DNA from: Citreicoccus inhibens
GTDB lineage: Bacteria; Myxococcota; Myxococcia; Myxococcales; Myxococcaceae
Reading direction: 5' to 3'
DNA: 64,000 nt
NCBI RefSeq assembly: GCF_019039035.1
Contig: NZ_JAHNZT010000004.1
Location: 389,983 to 453,982, forward strand
The notes beneath the pieces are model-generated. The model was not told the DNA's origin. It did not search any database and saw nothing but the letters and a program-made list of their open reading frames with translations. A program made the translations under genes and the position numbers. Position 1 is the first letter of the stretch; every line of letters begins with the position of its first letter. This document shows positions 46,201 to 53,316 of the stretch, one piece after another.

Positions 46201-46928
46201 AACTCGCCCGGAGGCACGGCGTCGAAGGGGTTCTTCCCCGAGATGAGCTCGTAGAGGCACAGCCCCACCGCGTACAGGTCGCTGCGGCGGTCCACCGGCT
46301 GGTGCCGGGCCTGCTCGGGCGACATGTAGAGGAACTTGCCCAGGATGATGCTGGGGTTCGTCTTCGCGGCCGACAGCCGGCTCTTGGCCAGCCCGAAGTC
46401 GATGACCTTCACCTCCCCCTCGTAGGAGATGAGGATGTTCTGCGGCGAGATGTCCCGATGAACGAGCTTCAGCTCCTTCTCGTCGTCATCTCGCTTGCGG
46501 TGCGCGTACGCGAGCGCGTCCAGCACCCGCCCCATCACGTACAGGATGAACGTGAGCGGCAGCGGCGACTGCCGGTCCCTGACGCGCCCCGCCACCTTGC
46601 GCAGGTCCTTGCCGTCCACGTACTCGAGCGCCATGTAGGCCTCGGCTTCGTGGAGGCCCATGTCCAGCACCTGCGCGATGGAGCCGTGGCTGAGCTTCAC
46701 CAAGGTGCGCGCTTCTCCCACGAAGCGCTCCACGAACTCCGGGTCCGCCGCCAGCTGCGGGAGGATCTTCTTGATGACGCAGAGCTTCTCGAAGCCCTGC
46801 GCCCCCTCCAGGCGCGCGAGGTAGATTTCCCCCATCCCCCCCGTGGCCAGGTGAGACAGGAGCGTGTACCGGCCAAAGGGCTGCGGCCGGAAAGGACGCA
46901 GTCGGGCGGGCTGGGAGGAGGAGTTCAT
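43239..46928 (-). CDS. Ser/Thr protein kinase with giant low-complexity linker and periplasmic tail
   Basis: 1229 residues. The kinase domain (about 20-290) has the glycine loop ATGGMGEIYLA (29-39), the lysine in CVIKKIL, catalytic HRDISPQN and metal-binding DFG, and MSPEQA. It is an RD-type Hanks kinase. A 700-residue Pro/Ser/Thr/Arg linker follows, containing tandem repeats of 62 residues. A membrane helix lies at about 1020-1046, with a C-terminal periplasmic part of about 180 residues, half of it Pro-rich. The gene directly precedes the ABC ATPase. Confidence 0.88.
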   Translation of the reverse strand: MNSSSQPARLRPFRPQPFGRYTLLSHLATGGMGEIYLARLEGAQGFEKLCVIKKILPQLAADPEFVERFVGEARTLVKLSHGSIAQVLDMGLHEAEAYMALEYVDGKDLRKVAGRVRDRQSPLPLTFILYVMGRVLDALAYAHRKRDDDEKELKLVHRDISPQNILISYEGEVKVIDFGLAKSRLSAAKTNPSIILGKFLYMSPEQARHQPVDRRSDLYAVGLCLYELISGKNPFDAVPPGELMSAVANPKVAGLNEVEPLTPSSVVQLVAKALAVDPSQRFQTAEEFRGRLQTCLMEIDASAGPESVSRFMRDLFAADFVSERRLLASLKDVPRMMGVEARGAEGAPSRPTTPMLPPKTIRLDGPVEPLSFHPTPRSREGDGQGRDDGETRPGVMVDDTTRPAFPVEQLEEEARVRARRGTTDNTVPSVEVRPEALERPEVRSTPALQPEPGAISRPGASDTAPGVRPPSSTREVPAVVLPAAAFRVPQPLTPPLPPPMAGQPLMASEPEEPFMVPPPLPDGPLADDEEDAPPPREITTEPRGVAPDSRGIDSSARPTALEMRASDGARGVVPDFRPSDNATRPTALEMRASDAGRPATQDLRGFDGGRSASMELRAAGAQDARTSDTTRAAAPESRVGGAQDLRTSDTTRTAASDPRVSGALELRSSDIARAAAEARAGGAQDARTSDTTRTAAPEARVGGAQDARTSDTTRTAASDPRISGALDLRSSDIARAAAEARAGGAQDARTSDTTRTVAPEFRAGEGGRASAQDLRPNEGGRTASLEMRISEAGRSGAASHHPSSGPPPRASGISRTVSSHSAPTVQVPTVSPGLPPRSTPSSAMSSVGQGSAARPVMPEETTPSAMALRPEEHSDPAASPLAAEGPAGADARLGDVDTHPRFNLPRAGARHDDTQPRVVLDEALLRDVEAEAARPKTGSRRIRASSPGMPVRGNTSSGMKAVVARPAPVEVEEEDDVPAPLPSHDETRRTVMPVRPEPEARRPEEHTRRTARPTRPPGKVRAVVIVTLLLLGGLGAAAAALAFIPGLRQFVGVDFARAPSPPPAEPLIPRTPTVPPPPGHAKTLAPDPKPAADAHPATPAPAADESLDDDSLVTPLEPSNEGNGESAPGHRGTAPTRASKQRPPPRGAKEKEKEKGRDQTPLQREWSATSALYLKLVRDHDCASLRTACMRYNELADEVAAAGDTNDPSTLTNVRKLHSELVQRQKELP
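44661..45032. repeat. Two tandem 186-base units inside the kinase linker
   Basis: Positions 44661-44846 and 44847-45032 are tandem copies; the first 87 bases are identical and the rest differs at scattered sites. The shorter sub-motif GTCGTGTCGCTCGTGCG recurs inside and just beyond. In protein they give repeated SDTTRTAA and GAQDARTS stretches. Recent in-frame duplication that keeps the reading frame. Confidence 0.85.
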
Positions 46929-47013
46929 GCGGGGCGGGGATGCACCACGGGGACACCATTGAACCCCGTCCCGGCCCCCGCCATCAACCGGTCAACCGGC
47001 CGGAGGGGTCTCC

Positions 47014-48729
47014 TCACCGGACGCCAGGGTTGGTGAGCGAGCCCATGTCCTCGTCGATGACCTCGAAAACGGCCACCTTGTCCTTGGGGGGGCGCACCAC
47101 CCGCTCGCCCAAGGGCAGGACGTCGAAGCGCGCGCCGGTGGCCGCCAGGACCTTGCCCGTCATGAGCACCTGCCATGGGTTGGCCGTGCTCGCGAGCCAT
47201 CCCGCCACCCCCATGCCATCTCCCACGGCGGTGAAGTCCTGCCGGTGCTCGGGGCCGATCATCCCCACCAGCGCGCGCGTGGTATGCAGGCCGATGCGCA
47301 GCTCGCAGCGCTCTTCCGCGGGCTTGCGCGACATGCCGCGCTCCCAATCCGCGCGCAGGGCCAGTGCCGCGCGCACCGCGCGCACCGCGTCCTCGCCCTG
47401 CGCGAGGGGGACGCCGAAGAGCGCGCGGAACGTCTCGCCCTGGAAGCCCTCCACCGTCGCGCCGAAGCTGAACACGATGCCGCTCATGCGCGAGTGGAAG
47501 TCCGAGAGCAGCTGCGTGGCTCGCGCCGCGCCCAGCTTCGCGGCCATGGCGTTGAACCCCACCAACTCCGCGTGGAGCACGGTGACGGTGCGCTCCTCCA
47601 GCCCCGGGAGGCGCCCGTTGTTGCGCTGGGCCTCGGCGGCGCGGCGCTCGGCGATTTCGGGCGGATGGAAGCGCTCCAGGGTGCGGCGCAGGCGGTCCGG
47701 CCCCGAGCCGTCGCGCACGCTGAAGCGCTGCACCCCGCTGGCCACCAGATGCGCCACCGCCGTGCACGCATCGAGCATGACCTCCAGGCTCGTGTCTCCC
47801 TCTCCGGGCGTGTTGACGTAGAGCACGCCCAGGAAGGGCGGCTCGGCGCCGATGGGGATGCACAGTACGCGGTCCACGCCGTAGAGGATGACGCTCTCGC
47901 GGCTGGCGAAGCGGCGGTCGTCGCGCACGTCGCCCAGCGCGAGCGCGCGGCCCTGGCGCAGCGCCTCGTCCACGACGGCGTCCGACACGGGCACCTCGCC
48001 CTTGGCGAGCCGCCCCCGGTGGCGCACGGCGGCGGGCACCAGCGGGCCCGTGGCGTGCTTGAGCAGCACCACGGCGGTGGTCGCCTCCGTGCGCTCCAGC
48101 AGCCGGTCCATGGTGGCTTCGAGGAACGAGGTCAGCGTGCGCGCGGACGCGAGCGCCTCGGCGGTGTGAAACAACAGCACCAATGTTTCATACGCGACCC
48201 GCGGCCCGGCCTGCATCGCGGGCCCCACCGGCGAGGCCTGCGAGAAGCTGTCGTCGAACGGCAGCGGGTTCACGTTGTCCAAGAGGCGCAGGACGTCCGC
48301 GTCCTTCACCTCCTTGGCGAGCAGGACGGCGGGCGACACATCCGTGCCGTGACCGAAGCGCACCACGCCGCCCGCGCCCAGGTCCACCATCTCCGTGGCG
48401 GCGCTCTCCACCGTGTGCGGCTGGCGCACCGCGAGCGTGTTCTCCCCGAGCGCGACGCTGTCTCCGGCCATCAGCGACTTCGCGCCCTGGAGGGGTGCGC
48501 CGTTGACTCGGCTGCCGTTGCGGCTGCTCAGGTCCTCGATGCGCAGCATGTCGCCTTCGACGAACAGCCGCGCGTGACGCCGCGACACGAGGTCGCCGCC
48601 CAGGACGATGTCGTTCTCGTCCGCACGACCGAGGCTCGTGGCGCCCTCGGGCAGATCGTACGACGTGTCGAAATAGCCCGGCCCGTTGATGATGATCTGC
48701 CACATCGAAGCCAGGACGTTACACGACAT
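47014..48729 (-). CDS. FHA-GAF protein with degenerate class III cyclase domain
   Basis: 571 residues. FHA domain about 10-110 (TSLGRADENDIVL, SRRHARL, SSRNGSRVNG), GAF domain about 170-340, and a class III nucleotidyl cyclase-like domain about 375-560. The metal-binding aspartates are replaced: HAELVGFN has Glu for Asp, and VEGFQGETF lacks both the Asp and the Lys. The region of the transition-state Asn and Arg reads GDGMGVAGW. Nucleotide cyclisation is therefore doubtful; a sensing or scaffolding role for phospho-Thr proteins is likely. A start eight codons later (48705) is possible. Confidence 0.85.
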   Translation of the reverse strand: MSCNVLASMWQIIINGPGYFDTSYDLPEGATSLGRADENDIVLGGDLVSRRHARLFVEGDMLRIEDLSSRNGSRVNGAPLQGAKSLMAGDSVALGENTLAVRQPHTVESAATEMVDLGAGGVVRFGHGTDVSPAVLLAKEVKDADVLRLLDNVNPLPFDDSFSQASPVGPAMQAGPRVAYETLVLLFHTAEALASARTLTSFLEATMDRLLERTEATTAVVLLKHATGPLVPAAVRHRGRLAKGEVPVSDAVVDEALRQGRALALGDVRDDRRFASRESVILYGVDRVLCIPIGAEPPFLGVLYVNTPGEGDTSLEVMLDACTAVAHLVASGVQRFSVRDGSGPDRLRRTLERFHPPEIAERRAAEAQRNNGRLPGLEERTVTVLHAELVGFNAMAAKLGAARATQLLSDFHSRMSGIVFSFGATVEGFQGETFRALFGVPLAQGEDAVRAVRAALALRADWERGMSRKPAEERCELRIGLHTTRALVGMIGPEHRQDFTAVGDGMGVAGWLASTANPWQVLMTGKVLAATGARFDVLPLGERVVRPPKDKVAVFEVIDEDMGSLTNPGVR

Positions 48730-48854
48730 TTCCCTGTGTCAGAGAGGCCGCGAGCAAACTGTGACCGGTTCAGGCCCCCGGGCCGCCGCTTCCGCGCCGC
48801 GTCATGAACGCCTCCCCATTCCCAGGTCCGGGGCTACCCCCAGTCCCCACCGGC

Positions 48855-49406
48855 TCAGCGCGGCCGGAAGATGAATACCGATTCACCCCGGAGGACCGCG
48901 CGGAACGTGGCCAGTGGACGGGTGGCGGGGCCTCGCAGCACCTGCCCATCGAGCCCGAAGCGAGAGCCGTGACACGGGCACTCCAGGGCGGCTGACTCAG
49001 CGTCCCACGCCACCAGACACGCGCCATGGGTGCAGGTCCGCCAGACCGCTGACACACAATCCGGCGGGGTCCGCACCACCACCACATCCAGCAGGGCCTG
49101 GGGGACGTGCACCCCCGCCTGTCCTCCCACCTCACGCAGCGCGGGGTACTCCGCGAGCGGCACCTCCACCCAGCCCTCCTCGGGAGTCCCGGGCTCGGGA
49201 GTCCCGGGCTCGGGAGTCCCGGGCTCGGTGGAGGCACCACACGCGCCGCCAGGGACTTCGAGGACGGCGGCGTCCCGCCACTCCCGGCCGCAGCCCGCGC
49301 CGAGGACGGCGAGGGCACAGGTGCCGCGCAGGAGACTGCCCAGCGCGGCGCGCCGGTCCACCTCGGGAGGAGGGAGGACCGGAGGGAGCGGCGGGGTGCG
49401 ACTCAC
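48855..49406 (-). CDS. Rieske-type [2Fe-2S] lipoprotein
   Basis: 183 residues. Lipobox VLGAGC near residue 39, a Pro/Glu-rich linker with three GTPEP repeats, then a Rieske domain: RTCTHGACLV and ECPCHGSRFG supply the Cys-x-His and Cys-x-x-His ligands. It should carry electrons at the periplasmic face. The GTG start overlaps the upstream lipoprotein stop by 4 bases (GTGA), so it belongs to the second cobalamin-riboswitch unit. The redox partner is unknown. Confidence 0.85.
   Translation of the reverse strand: MSRTPPLPPVLPPPEVDRRAALGSLLRGTCALAVLGAGCGREWRDAAVLEVPGGACGASTEPGTPEPGTPEPGTPEEGWVEVPLAEYPALREVGGQAGVHVPQALLDVVVVRTPPDCVSAVWRTCTHGACLVAWDAESAALECPCHGSRFGLDGQVLRGPATRPLATFRAVLRGESVFIFRPR
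49182..49226. repeat. Three exact 15-base tandem repeats
   Basis: The unit GGGAGTCCCGGGCTC is repeated three times at 49182-49196, 49197-49211 and 49212-49226. On the minus strand it encodes the GTPEP repeats of the Rieske lipoprotein linker. Confidence 0.9.
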
Positions 49407-50116
49407 GGCGAGGTCCCGCTCAGCGACTCGCCATGCACCACCGCGACGGCGTCCAGGTCGAAACCTCCGGACGTCCCGCCGTACTTGTTGGTCCCCGTGT
49501 CCGTGATGCGCACGAAGCGCGCGCGCTTCAGGCCCACCGTGGCGAGGTCGAACCCGTCACCGCCCGCGACCGCGGGGTCGGTGGGGCTCACGCCGTTGGT
49601 GGGGTCGGACAGCACGGGACGCACGCCCGCGCAGCCCGGGTAGCCCCCCGCCGCATCGGTGAAGGCGCAGGGGAACGTCGTCCAGTTCACGCCGTCCTCG
49701 CTCACCGCCACCTCGCCCGTCTCCGCGTAGGTGCTGCCGTTGGCGAGCAGGAAGGGGTTCTCGAAGACGAGGAAGTCCACCCCGGGCCCATCCACCACGC
49801 CCACGTCCGTGAAGCGCAGGACGATGGAACCCCCCTTGCCGAGCGAGAGCACGTCGAGCGACCCGTTGCTGTCACCCGCGCCGCGAGGCGGACCGAGCAC
49901 CACGTCGGGGAATCGGTCCTGCCCGAAGCCGGCCGTCTCCCCGGGCTGGAAGGACACCACGACATCGGCGAACGGATCCGCCGGGCGCGCGCCCGCGTCC
50001 GGCTCCGTGCCGCTGTCAGGTGAGGGCCGTGGGGAGTCCTCACCGCACGCGGACAGCGCGAGCAGCGCGAACAACAGCGCCCCCCAGGGCGCGCGAGGAC
50101 AGGCGCGAGGGCTCAT
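49403..50116 (-). CDS. Cell-surface lipoprotein of the second B12 unit
   Basis: 237 residues. Lipobox LLALSAC, then a DAGARPADPF linker and a beta-rich domain: DRFPDVVLGPPRG, SLGKGGSIVLRFTD, DGPGVDFLVFENPF, YAETGEVAVSEDGVNWTTF, ARFVRITDTG. This pattern resembles a surface protein seen beside btuB in Bacteroidetes (from general knowledge). ATG overlaps the upstream lipoprotein stop (ATGA). Third-position and length are regular. Role in cobalamin capture is inferred from operon and riboswitch. Confidence 0.72.
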   Translation of the reverse strand: MSPRACPRAPWGALLFALLALSACGEDSPRPSPDSGTEPDAGARPADPFADVVVSFQPGETAGFGQDRFPDVVLGPPRGAGDSNGSLDVLSLGKGGSIVLRFTDVGVVDGPGVDFLVFENPFLLANGSTYAETGEVAVSEDGVNWTTFPCAFTDAAGGYPGCAGVRPVLSDPTNGVSPTDPAVAGGDGFDLATVGLKRARFVRITDTGTNKYGGTSGGFDLDAVAVVHGESLSGTSP

Positions 50117-51387
50117 GGCGCGGTCTGATGAATGCGCACGAGGCGGCTGCCGTGCTTGTCCTGGAGCCCCACCAGCAGGTCCGACCCGATGGACGACAGC
50201 AGGCTCACGGACGTGCACTGGTTCGGGAACACGAGCACCGCGGAGCGCGCGCCCACGCTGACCGGCGCGTTGCCCGTCAGGCCCGGCAGCAGCGGGATGC
50301 GGGACACGTCCGTGCCCTCGTAGCCGTGAGCGCCCCAGCCGCCGCGCAGCACCGCCACGCCGCTGCCGAAGGACGCCGCGCTGGCGAAGTCACTGCCCAC
50401 GTCGATCTTCGGCTCGGCGGTGAGCGTCACCGGCTTGCCCGAGGTGCGCGCCTCCGCCAGCTTCGTCGGAGACACCGCGTAGGCGACGTTCGCGTAGGTG
50501 TCCTTGTCGGAGAAGCCCAGCATCGCGATGCCGTTGTCCGCCACGGCCGTGAAGCCGCTGCCGCCCACGGCGGAGGGGAACTCGACGACCTTCACCGCGC
50601 GCGGCGGCTTCTGCGACGTCTCCAGCGCGTAGACCCCCAGGCCACCCGACACGGCCGCGAGCCCGCCGCCGTTGATGAGGAACACATCGGGCGTGGCGGC
50701 CGCGGTGTAGTTGGCGGGCGCGGCGAAGTAGGCCGAGTCCGTCGGGTGCGCCACGTCAAACAGCGCGACGGAGCCGGGGAAGTCCTTGCCGGACTTCGTG
50801 TAGCCGCCGAGGACGCGCGCGCCGTCCGTCACCACATAACCACCGATGAACACCGGATCGCTGGCCAGCCGGTCCTCCGCGGACACCACGTTGAAGAGCC
50901 CGGACGCGCCGAGCTGCAGCGTCGGCCACGTGCCCAGCGCATACAGGGACGCGTTCTTGTCGAAGCCGCGCAGGCCATAGAGCGAGTACGTGGGGCCCGG
51001 CGTCGCGGCCACCGCCGTCACGCCCTCGGGCAGCGCCACGGACTCCGCGACGGTGAAGCCCGTCTGGAGCTGGAGCGCGCCCAGCTTCGCGTCCACCAGC
51101 GCGTTGGCGCAGGGGTCCGTTCCCGCGTCCGTCCCGGCATCCACCGGGTTCGTGCCCGCGTCGGTGCCGGCATCGGCGGTCTCACCGTGAACGTCCTTGG
51201 CGACACACTTCTGCGCCTCGCACGTCCAGAGCTTGCCCTGTGGCGCGGAGCCCTGGTCGCGACAATCGAACTCGTCGCGGCACTCCACGTTGTCGCAACC
51301 CACGCCCCACAGCGTCATCGCGAGCACCGTGGCCGCCAGGCCCACCGGCCGGCTCCACGTCTTCGCGCGCTTCATGTCCGTCGTCAT
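50113..51387 (-). CDS. Surface lipoprotein, possible beta-propeller, first gene of second B12 unit
   Basis: 424 residues. Lipobox LWGVGC (Cys near 23), a Cys-rich CDNVECRDEFDCRDQG stretch, a DAGTDAGT linker, then about 320 residues of short Gly/Ala-rich strands with blade-like spacing (GGYVVTDGARVLGGY, VFLINGGGLAAVSGG, AVADNGIAMLGF). I read it as a possible beta-propeller. It follows the cobalamin riboswitch at 51545-51735 by about 158 bases. ATG at 51387. Predicted outer-surface cobalamin-related protein, not proven. Confidence 0.72.
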   Translation of the reverse strand: MTTDMKRAKTWSRPVGLAATVLAMTLWGVGCDNVECRDEFDCRDQGSAPQGKLWTCEAQKCVAKDVHGETADAGTDAGTNPVDAGTDAGTDPCANALVDAKLGALQLQTGFTVAESVALPEGVTAVAATPGPTYSLYGLRGFDKNASLYALGTWPTLQLGASGLFNVVSAEDRLASDPVFIGGYVVTDGARVLGGYTKSGKDFPGSVALFDVAHPTDSAYFAAPANYTAAATPDVFLINGGGLAAVSGGLGVYALETSQKPPRAVKVVEFPSAVGGSGFTAVADNGIAMLGFSDKDTYANVAYAVSPTKLAEARTSGKPVTLTAEPKIDVGSDFASAASFGSGVAVLRGGWGAHGYEGTDVSRIPLLPGLTGNAPVSVGARSAVLVFPNQCTSVSLLSSIGSDLLVGLQDKHGSRLVRIHQTAP

Positions 51388-51544
51388 CGCGTCCTCTGTC
51401 CTCTCCGCCCCCACGGGCGGGTTGGGACTCCGAGCGAGCAGACGGACGCAGGCGGTCTTTGGGCGCGAGCCACACACCGGAAGACGCCTCCGCCGCCTCC
51501 CCTCGGAGGCTCCGGTCTGTGGCCGTGCCACGCAGGCACGGGTC

Positions 51545-51735
51545 ATCGGCAGGTCTTCGGACTCGCAGGCGCGGGCACCTCGCTTCGAGGCACCCCTCTA
51601 CTGGCCGTCGCTTCCCAGCCCATCCCCGGGCCAGTGCTTGCTTGGACGGCGTTCGTTCCTGCTCACCGCTGCGGGGCAGTCCCGGATTTCCACCGGATTC
51701 CCTGGCGTCTCCGCAACCTCGCGGGGACACCGACA
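51545..51735 (-). promoter_or_regulatory. Cobalamin riboswitch upstream of the accessory lipoprotein unit
   Basis: On the minus strand GGGAATCCGGTGGAAATCC (near 51701-51683) is followed by GGGACTGCCCCGCAGCGGTG and, about 110 bases later, AGTCCGAAGACCTGCC (51563-51548). This is the conserved series of the cobalamin riboswitch, including the CTGCCCCGC-CGGTG B12-box type. It lies downstream of btuC and upstream of the 51387 lipoprotein. It should lower expression when adenosylcobalamin is plentiful. Confidence 0.93.
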
Positions 51736-51744
51736 ACGTCGGCG

Positions 51745-51773
51745 GGAGTATGGCGGGCGGCGGGCATTGTCAA
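51745..51773 (-). promoter_or_regulatory. Probable promoter of the second B12 unit
   Basis: Minus strand TTGACA (51773-51768), 17-base spacer, TACTCC (51750-51745). The -35 is perfect and the -10 weak. It is placed between the btuC stop (51796) and the riboswitch, implying the second unit has its own promoter. Confidence 0.5.
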
Positions 51774-51795
51774 TGCTCCGGCCGCCCCGCTCACC

Positions 51796-52833
51796 TCACA
51801 GCGCGTCCAACCGCATGCGCCTGCGCAAGAGGACGAGGAACAGCGGGCCACCCAAGAGCGCGGTGACGACGCCCGTCGGAATCTCCGAGCCGAACAAGTG
51901 GATGGACAACCGCGCCAGCAGGTCCGCGAGCATGAGGAACGCGGCGCCACCCAACGCGGACGTCGGAATCAGCAGCCGCTGGTCCGGTCCGAACGCGAGC
52001 CGCAACAGGTGCGGCACGATGAGCCCCACGAAGCCGATGAGCCCTGTGAGCGCCACGGCGCCAGCCACGCTCGCGCTCGAGGCCAGCAGCAACCAGCGAC
52101 GCGTGGCGGCCACGGGCACGCCCAGTGTCGCCGCGTCATCGTCGCCCAGACCCAGCAGGTTGAGTCGTCCGGCCAGGGCCCACATCACCGCGATGGCACC
52201 CACCTGGAGCAAAGCAGCGAACGCCAGCGTGGCGCCGTGCTCGTAATTGAGCGAGCCCGCCAGCCAGAAGAGGATGGCGCCCAAGCGGTTCGGGTCCGAC
52301 AGCGTCTTCACCAGTGTGATGGCGGCGGACGCGAAGGAATTGAAGACGACCCCGGTGAGCAGGGCCGCGTAGGGCGCGCGGGCCGCGTGGCCGCTGCTGG
52401 AGGCGAGCACGAAGAGGATGGCGGCGCCCGCGCCCAGGAACGCGAAGACCGACGGCGCGGACAGCCGGACCAACGCGTCGCCCATGCCCGGGGTCATCAC
52501 GCCCACGGTGGACAGACCGAACGCAAGCGCCAGCGTGGCCCCGAGCGCGGCCCCACCGGACACGCCTAGCACGAACGGATCCGCCAACGGATTGCGCAGC
52601 AGCCCCTGCAAGGTGGTGCCCGAGGCGGCCAGGCCCGCGCCCACGATGGCGGCCAGCAACGCGCGCGGCAGGCGCAGCGAGAAGAAGATGACGGCATCCG
52701 TGGACCGCGGGGCCGTCAGCGCGGCGACCAGGGAGATGGGCCGCTCTCCGAAGCGCGCCGCCACCGCGAACGCGCTCAGCGCCAACAACGTGAAGGCGAG
52801 CAGCAAGCTCACGAGCCGCGCGGGATGGAACAT
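51796..52833 (-). CDS. btuC: Cobalamin-class ABC permease (BtuC)
   Basis: 345 residues, about ten spans. FecCD-family phrases: LRLPRALLAAIVGAGLAASG, QGLLRNPLADPFVLGVSGGA, GLIGFVGLIVPHLLRL and EIPTGVVTALLGGPLF. It forms the inner-membrane channel for cobalamin or siderophore; cobalamin is favoured by the riboswitch-led operon with btuB and btuF. The ATG at 52833 has GGACGGGGG upstream; a GTG 27 bases earlier is possible. No ATPase gene follows. Confidence 0.9.
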   Translation of the reverse strand: MFHPARLVSLLLAFTLLALSAFAVAARFGERPISLVAALTAPRSTDAVIFFSLRLPRALLAAIVGAGLAASGTTLQGLLRNPLADPFVLGVSGGAALGATLALAFGLSTVGVMTPGMGDALVRLSAPSVFAFLGAGAAILFVLASSSGHAARAPYAALLTGVVFNSFASAAITLVKTLSDPNRLGAILFWLAGSLNYEHGATLAFAALLQVGAIAVMWALAGRLNLLGLGDDDAATLGVPVAATRRWLLLASSASVAGAVALTGLIGFVGLIVPHLLRLAFGPDQRLLIPTSALGGAAFLMLADLLARLSIHLFGSEIPTGVVTALLGGPLFLVLLRRRMRLDAL

Positions 52834-52967
52834 GGGCCCCCGTCCGGAGCGCCCGCTCACGCGAAGCCCCCATCGCGCGACGCGCCCGCGCCTCGAACCT
52901 GGGCGATGCGAAGGACGTGACGACGACGAACCATGGCGGAAACTCCGAGAGCGGCGACGGCAGGCAT

Positions 52968-53316
52968 CTACCCCGGCCGCCGCCGCTCCGGAAGTCCCTC
53001 GCCGCCCTGCTGGCGCAGCCCGTGGTGAGCCTGGAGTCGGGACACCATCCGCTCCAGCATCTCCGCGTCGCGCGCGAGACAGGCCGCCACGAGCCACACG
53101 TCGCCTTGCGCGCTGCGGCGCCTCCGCCAGTCCGTCGGGGGAAGCGGCAGGCGATGCGAGCGACAGCGTCAGCAGCAGCGCCGCGAGGTTGACGAGGCCA
53201 CCGCGCGCGCCCAGCAGCAGGGGCTCGTGCGGAAAGGCTGGCAGCTGGGGATGCTCATCTCCGAGAACGCACGCCCCTCCCGGAAGGCGCGGGGCCGCGG
53301 CGAAAAGACTTTCGTC
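52968..53316 (-). pseudogene. Frameshifted coding remnant between btuF and btuC
   Basis: Two segments look coding by G/C third positions but lie in different frames. Segment one begins directly after the btuF stop in its frame and reads LPAFPHEPLLLGARGGL then VNLAALLLTLSLASPAASP. Segment two, one base shifted, reads GDVWLVAACLARDAEML then ERMVSRLQAHHGLRQQGGEG, ending at the TAG 52970-52968. Neither has a good start codon of its own. I read this as a decayed gene or one with a sequence error, 483 bases wide with no other feature. Confidence 0.35.

Noticed and set aside
47014..48729. Active adenylate cyclase
   Set aside because: Both metal-binding aspartates and the Lys, Asn and Arg positions are substituted.
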